The notes beneath the pieces were generated by a model. The model ran no database searches. It was not told the DNA's origin and saw only the letters and a program-made list of their open reading frames with translations. A DNA stretch of 64,000 nucleotides. It comes from Dasypus novemcinctus. Its lineage: Eukaryota; Chordata; Mammalia; Cingulata; Dasypodidae. The DNA lies in contig NC_092216.1 of the NCBI RefSeq assembly GCF_030445035.2, positions 11,533,405 to 11,597,404 of the forward strand. The letters are read 5' to 3'. The stretch's first letter is position 1; each line of letters opens with the position of its first letter. Shown piece after piece: positions 50,870 through 63,151 of the stretch. Position numbers and translations under genes: made by a program.

Positions 50870-51722
50870 TAGCCACAGAGTGGGTCACCTTATCCTCTTG
50901 ATTATTAAAATCTTCCTCTACAAAAATTATCCTCTGGTGAGCATTCACATGGGACACAAATATATTCATGTTTTTTGCCCACTCAAAAAGGTCTTTCCAT
51001 GTACCTCTTCCCCAGGCCTCTTTGTCACCAACTTTCCTGTCATGTTCCTTCCAATTCCCTGACCATCCAGCCAAACTATTGGCAACAGCCCATGAATCAG
51101 TGTATAAGCACACCTGTGGCTATTTCTTCTTCCAAAGAAAATGAGCAGGCAGATGCACTGCTCAAAGTTCTGCCCACTGGGAGGATTTGCCCTCACCATG
51201 ATCCTTCAGTGATGTCCCAGAAAGGGTCTACAGTGCTACAGCTGTCCACTTTCACATGGTACCTGCATATCACACAGATCAATCTGTAAACCAGGCCCAA
51301 GTTTTCTCCTCCTCAGTCAACTGATTGTAAGGAACATCCAAAGAGGCCAAAGCTGTGGGCTGGGAAAAAGAAGAGAACATGTCAGGAATGATGACCTTGG
51401 GTGTTTGGGCTATTTCCTCATGTAAGTTATTTATGCCTTCAGGACCTGCTCAAACCCTATCTCATATATACCACTTCCACTTTATTCTGGAGTACTTTGT
51501 GCATGCCAAACTTTATGATTTGGTGGGTCAGATAATACCCAGCTCATGATAGGCAACTCAGGTCTCATGGTAACTTGATGGCCCATGGTTAAGCCCAGGC
51601 CCAGTAGCAGGCCAAAAGCTGTTTTTCAAAAGGGGAATAGTTATCTGCAGAGGATGGCAGGGCTTGCTCCAAAATCCTAAGTGTCTGCATTGTGTTTCTC
51701 CTATAGGGGCCTGCCAAAGACT
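50870..51722 (-). pseudogene. ERV-L RNase H remnant
   Basis: The stretch LYTDSWAVANSLAGWSG (near 51100) and HVNAH (about 50950) mark the second half of the RNase H domain. The first half lies in broken frames at 51130-51700. The fragment at 34730-36200 covers the same region. Confidence 0.75.
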
Positions 51723-52502
51723 CTAGACAGCATCTCTATTTGTCACTGAAACTTCCAGCACTATTGGATCTTCTGGATAATATGGCCCAACTGGTAGTGC
51801 AGTTTGAACAGCAGCTTGGACCTGACACAGAGCCTCTTGTTCCCATCCCCAATCAAATCTAGCAGCTTGTCTTGCCACCCAGTAAGTGGGCCAGAGTTGC
51901 ACCCACAAATGAGGAATGTGTTGTCTCCAAAATCCAAAGACATCATAAATGCTGGGCCTCCTTTCCATTATATGAGGGGCCAGATGCAACAGGCTATCTT
52001 TCACTTTAGAAGGAATATCTCTACATGCCCCACACCCCTGGACACCTAGAAATTTCACTGAAGCTGACAGACTTTGTATTTTAGTTGGATTTATCTCCCA
52101 TCTTTTCTCATGCAAATGCCTTACTAATGTCTAGAGTCTTTGCTACTTCTTGCTCACTAGATCCTATCAATATGATATCATCAATATAATAGACAATTGT
52201 GATGTCTTGTGGGAGGGAGAGATGATCAAGATCCCTGTGAACAATACTACGACATAGGGCTTGAGAGTTAATATACCTCTGAGGCGGGAAACTGAAGGTA
52301 TACTCCTGGCTTTGCCAGTGGAAAACAAATGGTTTCTGGTGGTCCTTATTAATAGCAATTGAGAAAAATGTATTTGCCAAATCAACAGCTGCATACCAGG
52401 TAACAGGGACTTGTTGATTTCCTCAAGAAATGATACTCCTTCTGGGACAGCAGCTGCAACTGGAGTCATCACCTGGTTAAGTTTATGATAATATACTGTC
52501 AT
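51723..52502 (-). pseudogene. ERV-L reverse transcriptase remnant
   Basis: Frames at 52167-52502, 52108-52380 and 51723-52115 together cover the RT fingers, palm and thumb. The catalytic motif YIDD is intact at 52177-52188. The palm stretch changes frame at about 52380 and again at 52110, so the enzyme cannot be made. Confidence 0.85.
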
Positions 52503-52604
52503 CCTCCAAGATCCATGTATTTTCTGTACTGGTCAAATAGGAGAGTTGAATGGGGATGTGGTGGGAATCACCACCCCTGCATCCTTCAAATCTTGATGGT
52601 GGCA

Positions 52605-52990
52605 CTAATATGCAATTCCTCCAGGAATCCAGTATTGCTTTTGGTTTACTATTTTGCTAGGTAAGGGCAGCTCTACAGGATTCCACTTGGCCTTTCCAAC
52701 CCTAATAGCCCTCACTCCACAAGACAAGGATACAGCGTGGGGATTCTGCCAGCTATTGAGTACATCTATTCCAATTATGCATTCTAGAACTAGGGAAATA
52801 CCTACAGAATGGTGTGAGATGGATCTGAGCAAAAATTATATTAATCACCTGACCTCCATAAGCCCCTACTCTGACTTGTGGACCACAGTGATGTTTAGGG
52901 TCTCTTGGAATTAGTGTCACTTCTGAGCCAGTGTCTAATAGTCCCCAAAATGTCTGATCATTTCCTTTTCCCTAGCACAGTTATTCAGGT
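52605..52990 (-). pseudogene. ERV-L protease remnant
   Basis: The aspartic-protease active site DTG, in the context LLDTGSEVTL, is encoded at 52927-52935 on the minus strand. A downstream frame at 52605-52832 holds the flap-to-C-terminal part (IIGIDVLNSW) and the link to RT (VELPLPSK). The two are not in a single open frame. Confidence 0.75.
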
Positions 52991-52999
52991 TAAAAGCCA

Positions 53000-54956
53000 T
53001 AGATCTCCTTGTGAAAAAGTGGGAGGAATATTAGCAGTATAAGTTTTGGACAATTTAACAGCCTCCTTCCCAAGGAGATCTGGCTTCCTCCTCATTCAAG
53101 GGGCTCTGGGCCTGCAAACTGTTTCAAGTCTGGGAATTGATTAAGGGGCTGTGATTCCCTGCATCTGTTATTTGAGTTAGGGTTTTGTTCATTTGACCTA
53201 GAACTCTTCTGTTTGTACAGATCCAGAAGATATTTAGTAGGCTATCTGTCTTTTCACTGCTAGGATACCCATGATGTATTAGCCAAAGCCATAATTTACA
53301 TGACTCAGACTATTTTGAGTGCTTTTTTGAATCTGCCTTTCATGCCTTTGCCACAACCCACCTTGACTTTGGCAATTAACTGCTGATACTTGGCTTTACC
53401 AGACCAAAATCTCATCATCCCTATAATGTTTAAGAATTCTAATTCCATCATAACCCTCCCTATAGTAATACCTGGACTACAGAGGAAAGTAACCACAGAG
53501 CTCTTCAGGGAAGATGGAGTTAGTTTTACAAATTTATTCTTCACAGTTCTGGTTAAAGGTGTATCCTCTGGACATTCATGGGATGGATGGGAAGCTCTCA
53601 AATGGTAAATCCATTCTAGCCTTCCAATCTCCCTAAGACTTTAAATTCCCCCTTCTCCTTTATACCAGGGCAAATTTGGCATCATAACTTCAGACATACT
53701 AGGCCATCTTTTGGTTCATGTTTCATTCAGCCACCCAAACACACTGATAGAGTCATTTCTACCTCCTCAAGACATAGCATCAAATCAAGAATTTCTGCTT
53801 AGTGGGCCTATATCAATGAATTCAGTTTAATCCAACTGTACATTCCTTCCACCCTATCCCATACACTTAGTATCCATTCCCATACATATTCCCCTGATTT
53901 CTGTCTATATAACTTGGAAAACTCATGCAGTTCCTTCTGAGTATATTTTACATCCTCATGGGTAACACTTTGTATTTCAAAGTGGGGGCTTGTTGTGGTT
54001 TTAGTTTAGTAATAGGTCTTCAAGATAAGGGAGGTGGTGAGGGTGGCTAAGGAGAAGGATTTAGAAATACCTTGCAAGCTACTGACCTTGGGGCATTCCC
54101 TTGCATTTTCCTCTGGTGAGACAGTATTAATTTCTTCAGGCAGGGGTGGAAAGCATTTTCCTCAGGGCAGAGTGGAGGGTGAGCATTGCATGCTGGAGTT
54201 TGGCTGGTACCCGCATCAGGACTGGATGTTGTTTCAGACTCCCCAGGGCAGGCTGGGGCCTGGATGATACAAGATTGATTAGGTGTGACCTGGATAGGGT
54301 ATGCCATGTTAAGCTTATCTGGGAAAGTCTCAGCACAATTCAGGGTTCCAATGTCTCCATCAATATCATCATCATCCCATATGTCACCTTCCCAATTCTC
54401 TGGATTTCACTTTTTCCAATCAATGCCTTCACTTTAACTGCAGAAACCCTATGGGGGTGAGATTTTAGTTTCCTTTGTAACTCTGCTATTGGTACATGGA
54501 GATTCTGAGTTTGGTTCTCAGATATTTTCAGCCTGAGCATAGAGAAGACAAGATTTCCTTTCACAGGATACATAGAAACTTTAGCATCATTCATGCAGTG
54601 TTTAAGTTTCAAATTTGAAGCCTTTAACTCATCCTTTTCTTTGATAACAGTAACCAGAGTATGTAGGAGAAGCCAGTCAATGTCATACCATTTGACTCCA
54701 CAAAACTCTGTTAAGGTGTTGAAAACACTCTTACCCAGATCTTTGCTTCTTATCACCATGGAAGTAGGGGGACCGGTGGTGCTGTTTTGCATATCTTGAT
54801 GTGCCGTGGACTGTTAGCATCTTCATTATTGGAAAGGGAGTCATCCGTACACTTGAGTCCAATTAGAGTAGAGAGACAATTGCAGAACTCCCAGAACCAC
54901 CTCTCGCACCCCCTGTTTAAGACTCTTTTCCTCAAGAACAATTCCTGAATCAGCAA
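53000..54956 (-). pseudogene. ERV-L gag-like remnant
   Basis: Minus-strand frames at 54753-54956, 54340-54792 and 53305-53601 cover the position of gag. The second has a lysine-rich, heptad-like stretch (ITVIKEKDELKASN-like region near 54650) suggesting a coiled coil. No protein longer than 150 codons remains and no nucleocapsid zinc knuckle is evident. The assignment rests mainly on position between the LTR and protease. Confidence 0.6.
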
Positions 54957-55374
54957 GAGATATCTGTCAACAGTATGTGGTTCTATAAGAGCCTTTCACA
55001 CAGCTGTAGGTATGCACAAGTCCATGTTCCACAGGCAGGCTGCAAGCAGGGGCTCTAATGAAAGTCCAGTGAAGGATCTTGGTGAGTTTTGGCAGACATC
55101 AGCTATCCACAGATGAGTTGGGATATTCTTTCAAAATGCTGAATCACTTCCCCTTTTAAGACATTCAAGTATTTGGGTTAAGCATAACTGATTGCTGATG
55201 GCAATCTCCCTGATTGATGTAATTATAATCAGCTATCTATGATTTACCACTACAATAAAGTCAATGGTGACTAAAGTCCATAAATGCCCTTGAATTTTAG
55301 TTAGTCCTGTGCTTGCTTGACCAAACAATTGGGCACATTTACCTGGCCAAATTGACACAGTAGCCTAACCATCA
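54940..55374 (-). repeat. 5' LTR of the ERV-L provirus (MLT2-like)
   Basis: Aligns with 48881-49282 from AGAGATATCTGTCAA to the shared ACCATCA end. Its internal edge (about 54919-54950) is poorly matched to the other LTR, so the exact border and a primer-binding site could not be placed. Confidence 0.82.
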
Positions 55375-56499
55375 CACACTCTAATGAAAGGATCTGTCAA
55401 TATGGGAGGAGAGGGGGTTGTGGGGATTGGGGTACATGGGAATTTCCTATATTTTTAACTGTTACATTCTGTGTGATTTATGTATCTTTTGAAAAGAGAT
55501 AAAAAGCAAAACAAAACAAAGAATAGAAAGGTGCAGGGACAGACCCTTAATCAGCAGGAATCTGTCCAACTGCAGAGTCAAACCTGCCTGAGGGAAAGTG
55601 ACTGGATAGCTTTCTGGAGAGGTAAACAACCCAAGAAGAAAGCTTATCTCAGTGGATTTTCATCTTGAATATCTGAGGTCTCTAGTTCAATTCACAACTC
55701 CTCCTAGAGTAGTGATTCACTTGGATATAAAACTTCCAGTTATACTTTAGGACAGGGAAAACACAGACATTATTTTGTATTAGCTCCTCTTGGCTCTCTT
55801 ACTTTTCCTTAAAAAAATATTCCTTTTTATAGAAAATTTAATGTAATCTACTCACTGAAATCTGCTTCAAAACTTGCAGAGAGCATGCTGCAGGATAATT
55901 GATTGATGATAAATGGCAGCCTGAGAAGCTCCACAGGGGACTAAGAGGGAAGGGTGTTTTTCATTAGATTTTTGTCTCACTGTTTGCTTTTGGGGTTGTC
56001 TGGGTTTTTTGTTTTTCTTGCTTTTCCTCTTTTTCCCTCCCTCTTTTTAAAATTATGTGCTGGTTGTTTGTTTCTTGTTTACTGTGCTTCCTCTTCCTTG
56101 ATTTCCCTTTTTCTCTGTAGACTGAATTTGGGTATCAATGCTATCTCTTTTCCTTCCTTCATCTTTCTATCTTCTGCTCTCTGTTCTTTCTATCTTCTGT
56201 TCTTACATTCCACATCTCTTCATTTTGTCCTCAGTTTTTCTGATTTTTACTTCTATCTCATCTATTCTGTTTTCTTTCCTTTATTAACTTTTTTCTCTCT
56301 CCCTCTCTCCTCATCAATATTCTGGCCTGTTAATTTATTCTTCATGCTTCTCTATATTCAGTTTCCCATTTTATTGAAGATATTCCACTTTTTCCTCTAT
56401 TATTCTACACTGCTTACATGAGTTACTATCACTATTACTATTAATATTATTATTATATTCATTTTTCTCTTCTTACCTCTTTTGCTTTCTCTGACCCTA

Positions 56500-57360
56500 A
56501 TCTTTTTCCTTCACAGGAGTATAGAAAACAGCAAGAAAATAGAATAAGAAGAACCAAGTGTCAATGAGAAAATGTAACACACACATAAAAACAGCAACTA
56601 AATAAAACCCTGCAGTGAAAAGAAAAACTAATCAACTAATTAAAACCATCGAGATAAAAAGATGACCAGACAGTGACAAAAAGTTACAAACCATACCAAC
56701 AACCAGGAAGACAAGGCCCAATCCAATGAACAAACTAAAAACTAGGAAGAGATGCAGAGCATCAAACAACTAATATCTGTTCAAACAAATACCATGAATC
56801 TACTTAATGAAGTGAAGAAGATCTTAAGGATATTAAGAAGACACTGGGAAACATATGGAGAAATTGCAATCATACATAAAATGATAACAGATATAATGAT
56901 GATGAATGGCACAATCCAAGAAATTAAAACTACACTGGAAGCACATAAGAGCATATTTAAAGATGCAAAGGAAAAATTTAGTGAAGTGGACAATAGTATA
57001 TTTGAAATCAAGCATAGAGTACAACAGATAGATAAAAAGAAAAAATCTAGGAGGGACTTAGGAATTTACATGACAACAACAAAAAACAGTATAGGCATCC
57101 AACAGTGAAAAAGAGAAGGGAGAGGGGATATAAGGCATATTGGAGAAAATTATGGCTTGAAAAGTTGCCAACCCTATTGGAGGAGATGGATGTACAGGTC
57201 CAGGAAGCACAGTGCACCCCAAACAGTATAAATCTCAACAGATCTACTCCAAGAGATGTACTTGTCAAATTATCCAATGCTCAAGGCACACACAAAAAAT
57301 ATTGAAGGCAGCAAGAGAAAAGGGAATCATCACATACAAGGAATCTCAATAAGATTAAGT
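56500..57360 (+). pseudogene. L1 copy C ORF1 remnant
   Basis: A frame at 56752-57108 gives an acidic/lysine-rich coiled-coil-like N-terminal part. A second frame at 57105-57305 gives the C-terminal RNA-binding part (CTPNSINLNRSTPRD). The normal start codon is lost at the position equivalent to 11838 in copy A. Confidence 0.8.
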
Positions 57361-57689
57361 GCTGATTTCTCATGAAAGCATGGAAGCAAGAAGGCAGTGG
57401 TATGACATATTTGAGGTACTAAAAAAAAAAAGCCTTCAAGCCAAGAATTCTCTATCCAAAAAAGATGGCATTAAAAACTTATGGATAATTCAAAATATTC
57501 ACAGAAAAACAAAAATTAAGAGACTATGTCAATAAAAACCTGCCCATCAAGAAATACAAAAAGCTTTCAACAGGTTGAAAGGAAATAAAAACAGGAAAAA
57601 GAGAGTGCAAGGAGAGTGTAAGAGTGTAAGAACAATGAAAAAGACAAAAAGATAAATAAAAACAACATGACATCCATAAAGCCAAAGAA

Positions 57690-59757
57690 AATATAGATAA
57701 TGTAAGTTATTCCTTGAGAGTAATAACACTGAATGCTAATGGACTAAACTCACCAGTCAAAAGAAACAGATTGATAGAGTGCATAGGGAAATACAACCCT
57801 TCTATATATGCTGCTTGTAAGAAACCCACCTTAGACCCAGAGATTCGAAGACACTGAAAATGAATTGCTAGAAAAGAATTTTACATGCAAACAATAACCA
57901 AAAATGGGCAGGAGAGGCTATTCTAATAGTGAACAAAATAGACTTTAAATGCAAAAATATCACAGGAGATAATAATGAACACTACTTAGTAAAAGGGATA
58001 ATTTTCCAAAAAGAAAGAACAACCATACACATTTATGTACCCAAGCAGGATGCCTCAAAGTACATGAGGCAAACTCTGGAAAAGCTAAGTGGAAAAATAG
58101 ATGCCTCTACAATTAAAATGATGAATTTAAATATATTATCATCTTTAGAAAGAATGTCTTGACAGAGAATCAATAAAGAAACAAAGACTAAGAATAATAC
58201 ATTAGAGGATCTAGACCTAATAGACATGTACACAACACTACACCCAAATACAGTGAGATATACGTTTTTCTCAAGTGCAAAGGGAACATTCTCCAATATA
58301 GACCACATGCAAGGCCACAGAAAAATTCTGACCAAAATGGAATAAAGGTGGAAAATCAATAAGGAGCAGAGAATCAGTTTAGGCACAAAGATATGGAAGT
58401 TAAACAACACATTCTTAGACAAACAGTGGGTCAATAGGAAATTTCAAAAGAAATCAGTAACTACATTGAAATGAATGAAAATGACAACACAAGATATCAA
58501 AACCTATGGAATGCAGCAAAGGATGTGCTGATAGGAAAATTCATACCCATTAATGCATATATCAAAAAAGAAGAAACAGCTATATTGAAGGCCAGCTGCA
58601 CATCTGGAGAAATTAGAAAAAGAACAACAAATGAACCCCAAAGGAAGTAGAAAGAAACAATAAAGATTAGATGAGACATAACTGAATTAGAAAATAAGAA
58701 AGCTCTAGAAAAAATAAAACTGAATGCTGGTTCTTCAAGGAAATCAATAAAATTGACAGACCCTTAGCTAGACTAATAATAAAAAAGAGAGAGAAGATGT
58801 AAATACACAAAATAATAAATGAGGAAGTGGATATCACCATTGACCCAACAGAAATAAAGAGTATCATAAGAGGATACTTTGAAAAATTACATACAAATAA
58901 GAAGGATAATTTAGAGGAAGTTAAATTCCTAGAAACATCAAGCAGCCTACATTGATGAAAGAAGAATTTGAGGCACTCAACAAACCAATCACAAGTAAAG
59001 AAATAGAATCAATCATCAAAAACATCCTGACTAAAAAGAGCACAGGACCAGACGATTTCACAGGTAGGTTCTACCAAACAGTCTGGAAAGAACTAATTCT
59101 AATTCTGCTTAAAATCTTCCAAAAAGTAAAAGTAGAAGGAATATTGCCTAACTCATGCTATACACCAACATTACCCCAAAACCAAAGTCAAACGAGGAAG
59201 CCACAAGAAGGAAAATTACAGACCAATTTTTCTAATGAATCTAGATGCTAAAATCCTCAACAAGATGCTTGATAATCAAATTGAACAATATGTCAAACAA
59301 ATTAAACACCATGACCAAGTGGGTTTCTTCCTGGGTATGCAAGGATAGTTCAACATAAGAAAATCAATGTAATTCACCACACAAACAAATAGAACAAAAT
59401 CAGATGATCATCTCTATAGATGCAGAAAAACATTCAACAAAATACAGCACTCTTACCTGATAAAAACATTGTAAAAGATAGGAATAGAAGAAAGCTTTCT
59501 GAACATTATAAAGGATATACATGAAACACCCACAGCCAACATCATATGTATTGGTGAAATCCTAAAGGCTTTCCCACTAAGATCAAAAGCAAGACAAGGA
59601 TGTTGATTATCACTGCTCCTATTTAATAATATATTAGAAGTACTTGCTTGAGTGCTGACACAAGAAAAATATATAAAAGCCATCCAAATTGGAAAGGAAG
59701 GAGTAAAAATTTCACTATTTTCAGACATGATCGTATACTTAGAAAGCCCTGAGAAAT
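57690..59757 (+). pseudogene. L1 copy C ORF2 remnant, 3' part deleted; RT motif lacks one Asp
   Basis: Endonuclease pieces (about 57720-58400), RT pieces (58952-59251, with STGPDDFTGRFYQTVWK) and the catalytic block TTTTCAGACATG (FSDM) at 59718-59729, which like copy A lacks one of the two aspartates of FADD. Just beyond, at 59757, ORF2 stops abruptly and 3'UTR sequence begins. Confidence 0.82.
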
Positions 59758-62450
59758 GAATGAGAAGGAGTTGGGATCCCATACTGGAGAGGCCCAATAT
59801 GGTGTCAGACAGAGGGGAGGACATCTCTTGAAAGCATGGACAGTTCCTAAGAGGGGAGGGCACTACTGTGTCAAGCAACTACTGTGTCAATGTTGTTGCA
59901 AGTATCTATGAATCTTGTCCTTTCAGGAGAGAAGTCTGGTGGTCACTGTAGGCCCCAAGGGATGGGTGAGTGAGGAATAGAATACATGAAAGATGGGGTA
60001 TTTAGGAGTCAGTGGAAATGTTCTGCATGGTCTTGCCATAATAGATACAGGCCATATTAATATTCATCAAAAATTTATAAAAGTGTATGATCTAATATAA
60101 ATCATGATGGAAACCATTGATCAGAGTTAGTAGCTATGTTTCAATATTTGAATATTAGTTGTAACAAATGTACCATTCACATGTAAAAAGGTTATTAATA
60201 CAGGAAGGGGGAAAGGGGGAAGATGTTGGTATATGGGAATCCCCTATTTCTGTATGTAACTTTACAGTGACCTAAAACTTCTTTGAAGACAAAATGGAAA
60301 AAAGTAAGACACTGGGGAAGAAATGGAAGAAAATGTCATGGTTCATTTAGGACAACAGATATTAGAGTGATGAAAGACAAAACACCAAAACTATCTCTTT
60401 TAAATATTTTCCATTTTTTGAATACCCATCTTTTTTACTTTATTTTAGTTTTAATTTTCCTGTATTAGTATGCATTTTATTCATATGTTTAAACCTATCA
60501 TTATTATTTCCTTTTAATCAAATTGGGCAATATTCTTAGTCCATTTTTTATCCCCCCCTTGCAGCTTGCTTGCTATCTGTTTTCTGTGTCTATTTGCTGT
60601 GTGTCCTTCTGTGTGCCTGTATTTATTAATTTTTATTTACCTCTTCCCCCTTGTGACTTGCTTTTTATCTGCTCTCTGTCCATTTGCTGCATGCTCTTTT
60701 TACTTGTCTCCTTTTTTGTTGCATCACCTTGCTGAGTCATCTTTCCATGGTGCTTCACAAGGAGGCCCCAGGACATGAACTCAAGGCCTCCCATATGGTA
60801 GACAGAAGCCCAAATGATTGAGCCACAGCTGCTTCCCTCTTGGTCCATTTTTGAAGAAACTTTGTATCACAGAGGGGTTACAACTATGGCAGAGGAGGAT
60901 CATTTGTGTGGGGTATCATATGTGGGAGGAAGTTCACCTGGCATATATATAAGATGTGTAAATATGTTCAAATATTCATGGAGCATTGTCACAATGGGTA
61001 GAGCTCACACAACAACCAAAAGAATATTGAATTCCCATGCTGGGGAGCTCTGCCACATTCTCTAATGAAATAGCAACAATCTCCCACTACAGGGTAATGA
61101 CTAGTGAAGAAGGATGGTCCATTGATAGGCCCTTGATATTGATGACTATGCTTATGAGCCTTTTGCTTTTGAATTTGCAACTTAGCTGAGTATTGTAGTG
61201 TAACTAAGAGTTACCTCCTGAGAATCTCCATGTTGCTCAAATGTGGCCCTATTCTAAGCCAAACTCTTAAATGCATTACCTTTCCCCTAGCATGGGACAT
61301 GACTCCTAGGGATGAGCCTCCCTGGCACTGAGGGATTATTACCAAGCACCAGCTGATGATACAACTGAAAAAAGACTTTGAATAAAAAGGGGGAAAAGTA
61401 AAGAAAAATGAGTTGAAATGGCTGAAAGACTTCAGAGTTTGTCAGGAGGTCATCAGAGAGGTGACGCTTAAGCAGATCTCAGCAGGATCTAATAGACAGC
61501 CAAAGTACATATTGCCAGAAATAGTGGGGCTCCTGAGGGCTCTGGAGAAACCCAGGTCCTACAATGATGGAACATACCTCTGGATTTGGTGCCTTGCATT
61601 TGGGCCCTACTTTGGAGTTTGTGCACCTGAGTGTGACAGAGTTGGACTCAGATGTGACCTTTCTACACATGCCTCTTTTGTCCCTTTTATTTAAACCTAT
61701 AATCAGTGCAGGAGTTGGTAGGTGTATGTCCAGGAGACTTGATTCTCTGGGATGTCCATTTTCCATCTGGGCCCTGAGCCTCAGCAGAGTTGCAACACCT
61801 ACTTTCCAATTCATTGGACTTATCCAGGACAACCAACAAGGAGGTGAGGATGGACAAGCACCATAACAAGGAATTGAGAAAGTCTACAACTGTAAGCAAG
61901 AGAGTTCCATCCATCAGCCATAGGAAATTGAAGGACCCCTCTCAATTATAGGTGGAATAGGAATCACCATCCCAGAATCCTCAGGATTGGGGAATAAAAT
62001 ATGGACTAGAAGGGACTAATTGATATTCTACTGTAGAATTATTGATATTCTAGCAATGGAAGAATTTATATCATTGATGTGGAAGCAGTGAAAGCAGTGG
62101 CCACTGAAGGTGCTGAAGTCAGGGAAAGGGAAAAAGAGATGTAATATGGGGGCATTTTTAGGACTTGGAATTGACCTTAATGACATTTCAGTGACAGATA
62201 CAGGCCATTATATATCCAGAATTGAGTGAAAGACTGCATAATGTACAATGTAAACTATAACCCATGCTGTGTGGCAATGTTCCAATACGTGTTCATCAAT
62301 TGCAACAAATGTACCACACTAATGAAGGAAGTGATTAATGTGCAGAAAAGTAGGAGATGTGGGGAGCGCACCATATGGGAATTGCTTCTATTTTTTCATA
62401 TAATCTAAGTATCCTTTAAAAATAAATATTTTTAAAAAAGAGAAAGAAAA
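59758..62450 (+). other. L1 copy C 3'UTR
   Basis: Matches 17063-19435 of copy A block by block, interrupted only by the SINE at 60549-60837, and ends in an A-rich tail. Confidence 0.82.
60549..60837 (-). mobile_element. tRNA-derived SINE, antisense, with duplicated tail
   Basis: The tRNA-like head is at 60837 downward, the A-rich tail at the left. A 15-bp target-site duplication TCTTAGTCCATTTTT / TCTTGGTCCATTTTT (one difference) lies at 60534-60548 and 60838-60852. The tail-proximal block ('ctgtgtctatttgctg...') occurs twice, at about 60580-60612 and 60675-60700. Confidence 0.88.
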
Positions 62451-62615
62451 TTTCATAGCCTGAACTCATTGTGAGTCCAAAACTAGAGCCTATTGGCACT
62501 AGGAATCCTGTTGCTGCTATCAACAGGCAGTGTTTCCTATTGAGTCATGAAATACTGTCACAGTGTCCCATAGTGGTAAATCCAGATTGGACTCTTCCCA
62601 TGCTGGTGCTCCACA
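62451..62615. other. Short spacer, no feature
   Basis: Sequence between the A-rich end of L1 copy C and the TA dinucleotide at the Tigger1 border. Nothing is recognised. Confidence 0.4.
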
Positions 62616-62617
62616 TA

Positions 62618-63150
62618 CAGGTAAACCTCATTTAACTGTGATTCATTTTATTATGCTTTGCAGATATTGAGGTTTTGTTTTTTTCACAAATTGGATGTTT
62701 GTTGTAATCCTGTGAAAAATAAGACTCAAAACCATTTTCCAATAATATGTGTACATCTTGTGTCTCTATAAGACATGTTGATAATTCTGGCATGATTTAA
62801 AATTTATTCATTATAATTATTTTTTTATGTTGTTCTGTGATAACTGATCTTTGAAGTTATAATTATACATGTTTGGGGAGCCACAAACCGAGCAACTATG
62901 TAAGATGGTAAACAATCAATAAATGTTCTGTGTGTCCTGGTTGCTCAAACAACTAGCAATTCCCCCATCTCCATCCCTCTCCTCAACCCTCCCTTTTCCC
63001 TGAGACACAATAGTTTAGGCAAATAGACCAGTTAACAACCCTGAAATGGTCCCAGTGTATTCGAGTGTAGGGAAGAGTCACAGACTTCTCACTGTAAATC
63101 AAAAGCTAGAATAATTCATTGTAGTGAAGAAGGCATGTCAAAAACCCAGT
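62618..63150 (+). mobile_element. Tigger1 DNA transposon, 5' end, truncated
   Basis: Begins CAGGTAAACCTCATTTAAC after a TA target dinucleotide (62616-62617). The pogo-like Tigger1 5' region follows over about 500 bases, including 'agatattgaggttttgttt', GGGGAGCCACAAACC and CCCTGAGACACAATAG. It reaches the start of the transposase coding region ('aatcaaaagctagaa...', about 63098), then breaks off where an L1 5' end begins. An ancient, inactive TcMar-Tigger element. Confidence 0.82.
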
Positions 63151-63151
63151 A

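Larger units (their letters stand above)
48844..55374 (-). mobile_element. Complete but dead ERV-L provirus, antisense
   Basis: A 6.5-kb provirus with two LTRs, bordered by TG...CA ends and a 5-bp target-site duplication CACAC at 48839-48843 and 55375-55379. The internal order on the minus strand is gag-like, protease, RT, RNase H, integrase, dUTPase. A dUTPase downstream of integrase and LTRs of MLT2-like type identify class III ERV-L. No env was found, as is usual for ERV-L. Every domain is broken by stops and frameshifts, so no product is expected. It sits in the 3'UTR of a truncated L1. Confidence 0.9.
47064..55518 (+). mobile_element. 5'-truncated L1 3'UTR inserted in L1 copy C, itself split by a provirus
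   Basis: A 13-bp target-site duplication AAGAATAGAAAGG lies at 47051-47063 and 55519-55531. The inserted L1 begins at the equivalent of about 17575 in copy A and ends in an AAAACAAAACAAA-type tail. Its own sequence is 47064-48843 and 55380-55518 (about 1.9 kb), the rest being the ERV-L provirus. Confidence 0.9.
46318..62450 (+). mobile_element. L1 copy C, split by nested insertions
   Basis: The 5'UTR runs 46318-47063 and resumes at 55532 (matching 9990-10690 and 10690 onward of copy A). Then come ORF1 remnants (about 56500-57360), ORF2 remnants (57690-59757), a deletion join, and a 3'UTR from 59758 to an A-rich tail near 62450. The gap 47064-55518 is a younger L1 insertion containing a provirus. 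Compared with copy A, about 2.1 kb (equivalent of 14929-17062) is missing at the ORF2/3'UTR join. The exact 5' end is uncertain. Confidence 0.85.

Noticed and set aside
52108..52502. Possibility that the RT with intact YIDD is active
   Set aside because: The palm domain is split over two frames with stops on both sides, and neighbouring domains are likewise broken.
55954..56421. Plus-strand 155-codon frame rich in Phe, Leu and Ser
   Set aside because: It is a pyrimidine-rich low-complexity stretch of the L1 5'UTR. The equivalent part of copy A (11128-11424) gives a similar meaningless hydrophobic frame.
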